From NCBI GenBank assembly GCA_023630585.1, contig CM042544.1, forward strand, positions 22,264,256-22,328,255: 64,000 nucleotides of DNA. The letters are read 5' to 3'. Below, one piece after another: positions 63,045 through 64,000 of this stretch. Below the pieces are notes generated by a model. That model was not told the DNA's origin and ran no database searches. It worked only from the letters and a program-made list of their open reading frames with translations. Source of the stretch: Cranoglanis bouderius (taxonomy: Eukaryota; Chordata; Actinopteri; Siluriformes; Cranoglanididae). The first letter of the stretch is position 1. Every line of letters begins with the position of its first letter. The translations under genes and the position numbers were made by a program.

Positions 63045-63367
63045 CTACCCTGTCTCATAGTCTTCATTCTTTATCGATGACCGAGGACTTAAAATTCCGT
63101 TTTGAGCTGGACGGTGCAGTTCTGTCGAACAATGTGGGCTGTTCACGTGTGGAGTAATCATCTTCTGGAGCCCATCGAGCATTAAAGAAACAACCCGTTC
63201 TGTAGCCTGTGCATTGGCCTCCATAAGAGATGAAATAAAACGTTCATCACGCTCCTGTTGCTGCTGCATCTGCCTTGCCAGCCACGACTGATGCTGTCTT
63301 TGCAAATTCTCCAGGAAGCTGTAGTGGTCTTGATCAACCTTGCGCCTCTTTTTTCTGACTTTTGATC
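63045..63367 (-). CDS. Last exon of an unidentified trihelix-like regulator (C-terminus)
   Basis: Terminal exon on the strand opposite ULK4. Reading right to left, a polypyrimidine tract and CAG (63370-63368) precede 106 codons and a TAG at 63045. The protein starts with a very basic stretch (KVRKKRRK, a likely nuclear signal). It continues as a Gln/Glu-rich amphipathic helix (RQHQSWLARQMQQQQERDER) and a second helix (ATERVVSLMLDGLQKM), then a Ser/Pro/His tail. This arrangement resembles the dimerising tail of Myb/SANT-like (trihelix) proteins of fish, some of them Harbinger-derived. The DNA-binding part would lie further right, outside the window. The likeness is from general architecture, and no symbol can be given. 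Confidence 0.6.
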
Positions 63368-63530
63368 CTGGAAAAGAAAAAAAAAAAAGAGGTAGTTTGA
63401 CCGGAAGTCTAGTGTATTTTGCTCTTTAAACAGAAATAGCTTTGTGGACGTTTGAATTAATGTGGTTTAAAAATAAATAAATAAATAAATTGATGAACTG
63501 AATACATTTAAGTAGGTTTGACTGACTGAC

Positions 63531-63620
63531 CTGGGGAACGTTGCTGAGGTGCTGATTGTATGAGGTGGGCTGATTCAACTTCCACTTGGATGTCTCTTGT
63601 CTCCGTGTCTTCAGTACCCT
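63531..63620 (-). CDS. Penultimate exon of the same minus-strand gene
   Basis: A 90-nt exon flanked on its own strand by GGTTACAG and the donor GTCAGT. It carries 2 nt, 29 codons (GTEDTETRDIQVEVESAHL and so on) and 1 nt. The trailing G joins the next exon as GGA and keeps one open frame through to the stop, which argues that the pair is real. The acidic and hydroxylated linker has no recognisable domain. Upstream exons were not found before 64000. Confidence 0.5.
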
Positions 63621-64000
63621 CTGTAACCCCAAAGCAGACATGAAGGTTTTTATTTAAGAGTCCGAATAACATGCTATAATTTGAATGTCTCCGTGTTGTG
63701 TGTGTGTGTGTGTGTGTTAGCTAGCTAACCACATGGTAGTTCAACTAAAGAAGTCGGTGTTCGCCTAGGGTTAGTGCGCATGCGCACTTCACTTCTGCAG
63801 GCCCTTAAATAAAATGTTTCTTCATATATTTTAATGCTGGAGGCATTTTCTGATAACAGCATAACCTGCCGATAGTTTTTTTTTTTTTGTTTTGTTTTGT
63901 TTTTGCTGGAAGCATCTCCTTATAAGGTCACAGCGGTATTGTTTTACGAAGGACAGTTTGAAATCGTTTGAACAGAGACGGTTTACAGCATTAAATAATC
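63621..64000. other. Window right end
   Basis: Holds a (TG)n (63696-63718), a TTTTG-type run near 63875-63905 and the palindrome TGCGCATGCGCA (63775-63786, a perfect NRF1 consensus). No exon recognised. Confidence 0.5.
63775..63786. promoter_or_regulatory. NRF1-type palindrome
   Basis: TGCGCATGCGCA fits the NRF1 consensus YGCGCAYGCGCR exactly. It lies upstream, on the minus strand, of the exon at 63620. It may mark a promoter, but no first exon could be placed next to it. Confidence 0.35.

Overview
The window is vertebrate nuclear DNA: AT-rich, with GT/AG introns, long microsatellites, tRNA-derived SINEs and LINE 3' ends. The very high load of Tc1/mariner DNA transposons points to a ray-finned fish, probably an ostariophysan such as a catfish; this placement is inferred from repeat character only.

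One gene organises almost the whole window. The plus strand carries the 5' four-fifths of ULK4, the Unc-51-like pseudokinase with a C-terminal ARM/HEAT solenoid. I could place 29 coding exons (1317 to 62035). They splice in frame to 3068 nt, or 1022 codons plus 2 nt, and every exon phase matches. The last exons lie beyond 64000. The 5' flank (1-1304) holds a GC box, an inverted CCAAT box and a perfect RFX X-box (660-672), which suits a cilium-related gene. The kinase part (exons 1-8, to 4375) is compact. The ARM part is spread over introns of 4.5-10 kb.

The introns are a museum of mobile DNA. At least eleven Tc1/mariner families are recognisable: a foldback derivative (3354-3968) and its frameshifted full-length relative (7462-8876); relics at 12746-13245, 23170-24358, 37890-38185, 40601-42026, 52921-53856 and 56575-57267; a TA-flanked MITE (18189-18706); a Tc1 inserted into another Tc1 (48485-49862 inside 47560-49920); and one apparently intact element (31750-33300) with a 334-codon DD35E transposase. 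There are also two minus-strand LINE relics (14053-14778 and 53857-56572). The second is split by a hAT-like element with a perfect 8-bp target duplication. Several SINEs, one of which shares its 3' tail with the first LINE, and four copies of a MITE with TTATACCACAG ends complete the set.

At the far right, inside the last ULK4 intron and on the minus strand, two exons (63620-63531 and 63367-63045) splice in frame and encode the C-terminus of an unrelated basic/coiled-coil protein. It resembles the tail of a trihelix (Myb/SANT-like) regulator. I found no rRNA, tRNA gene, CRISPR or prokaryotic feature.
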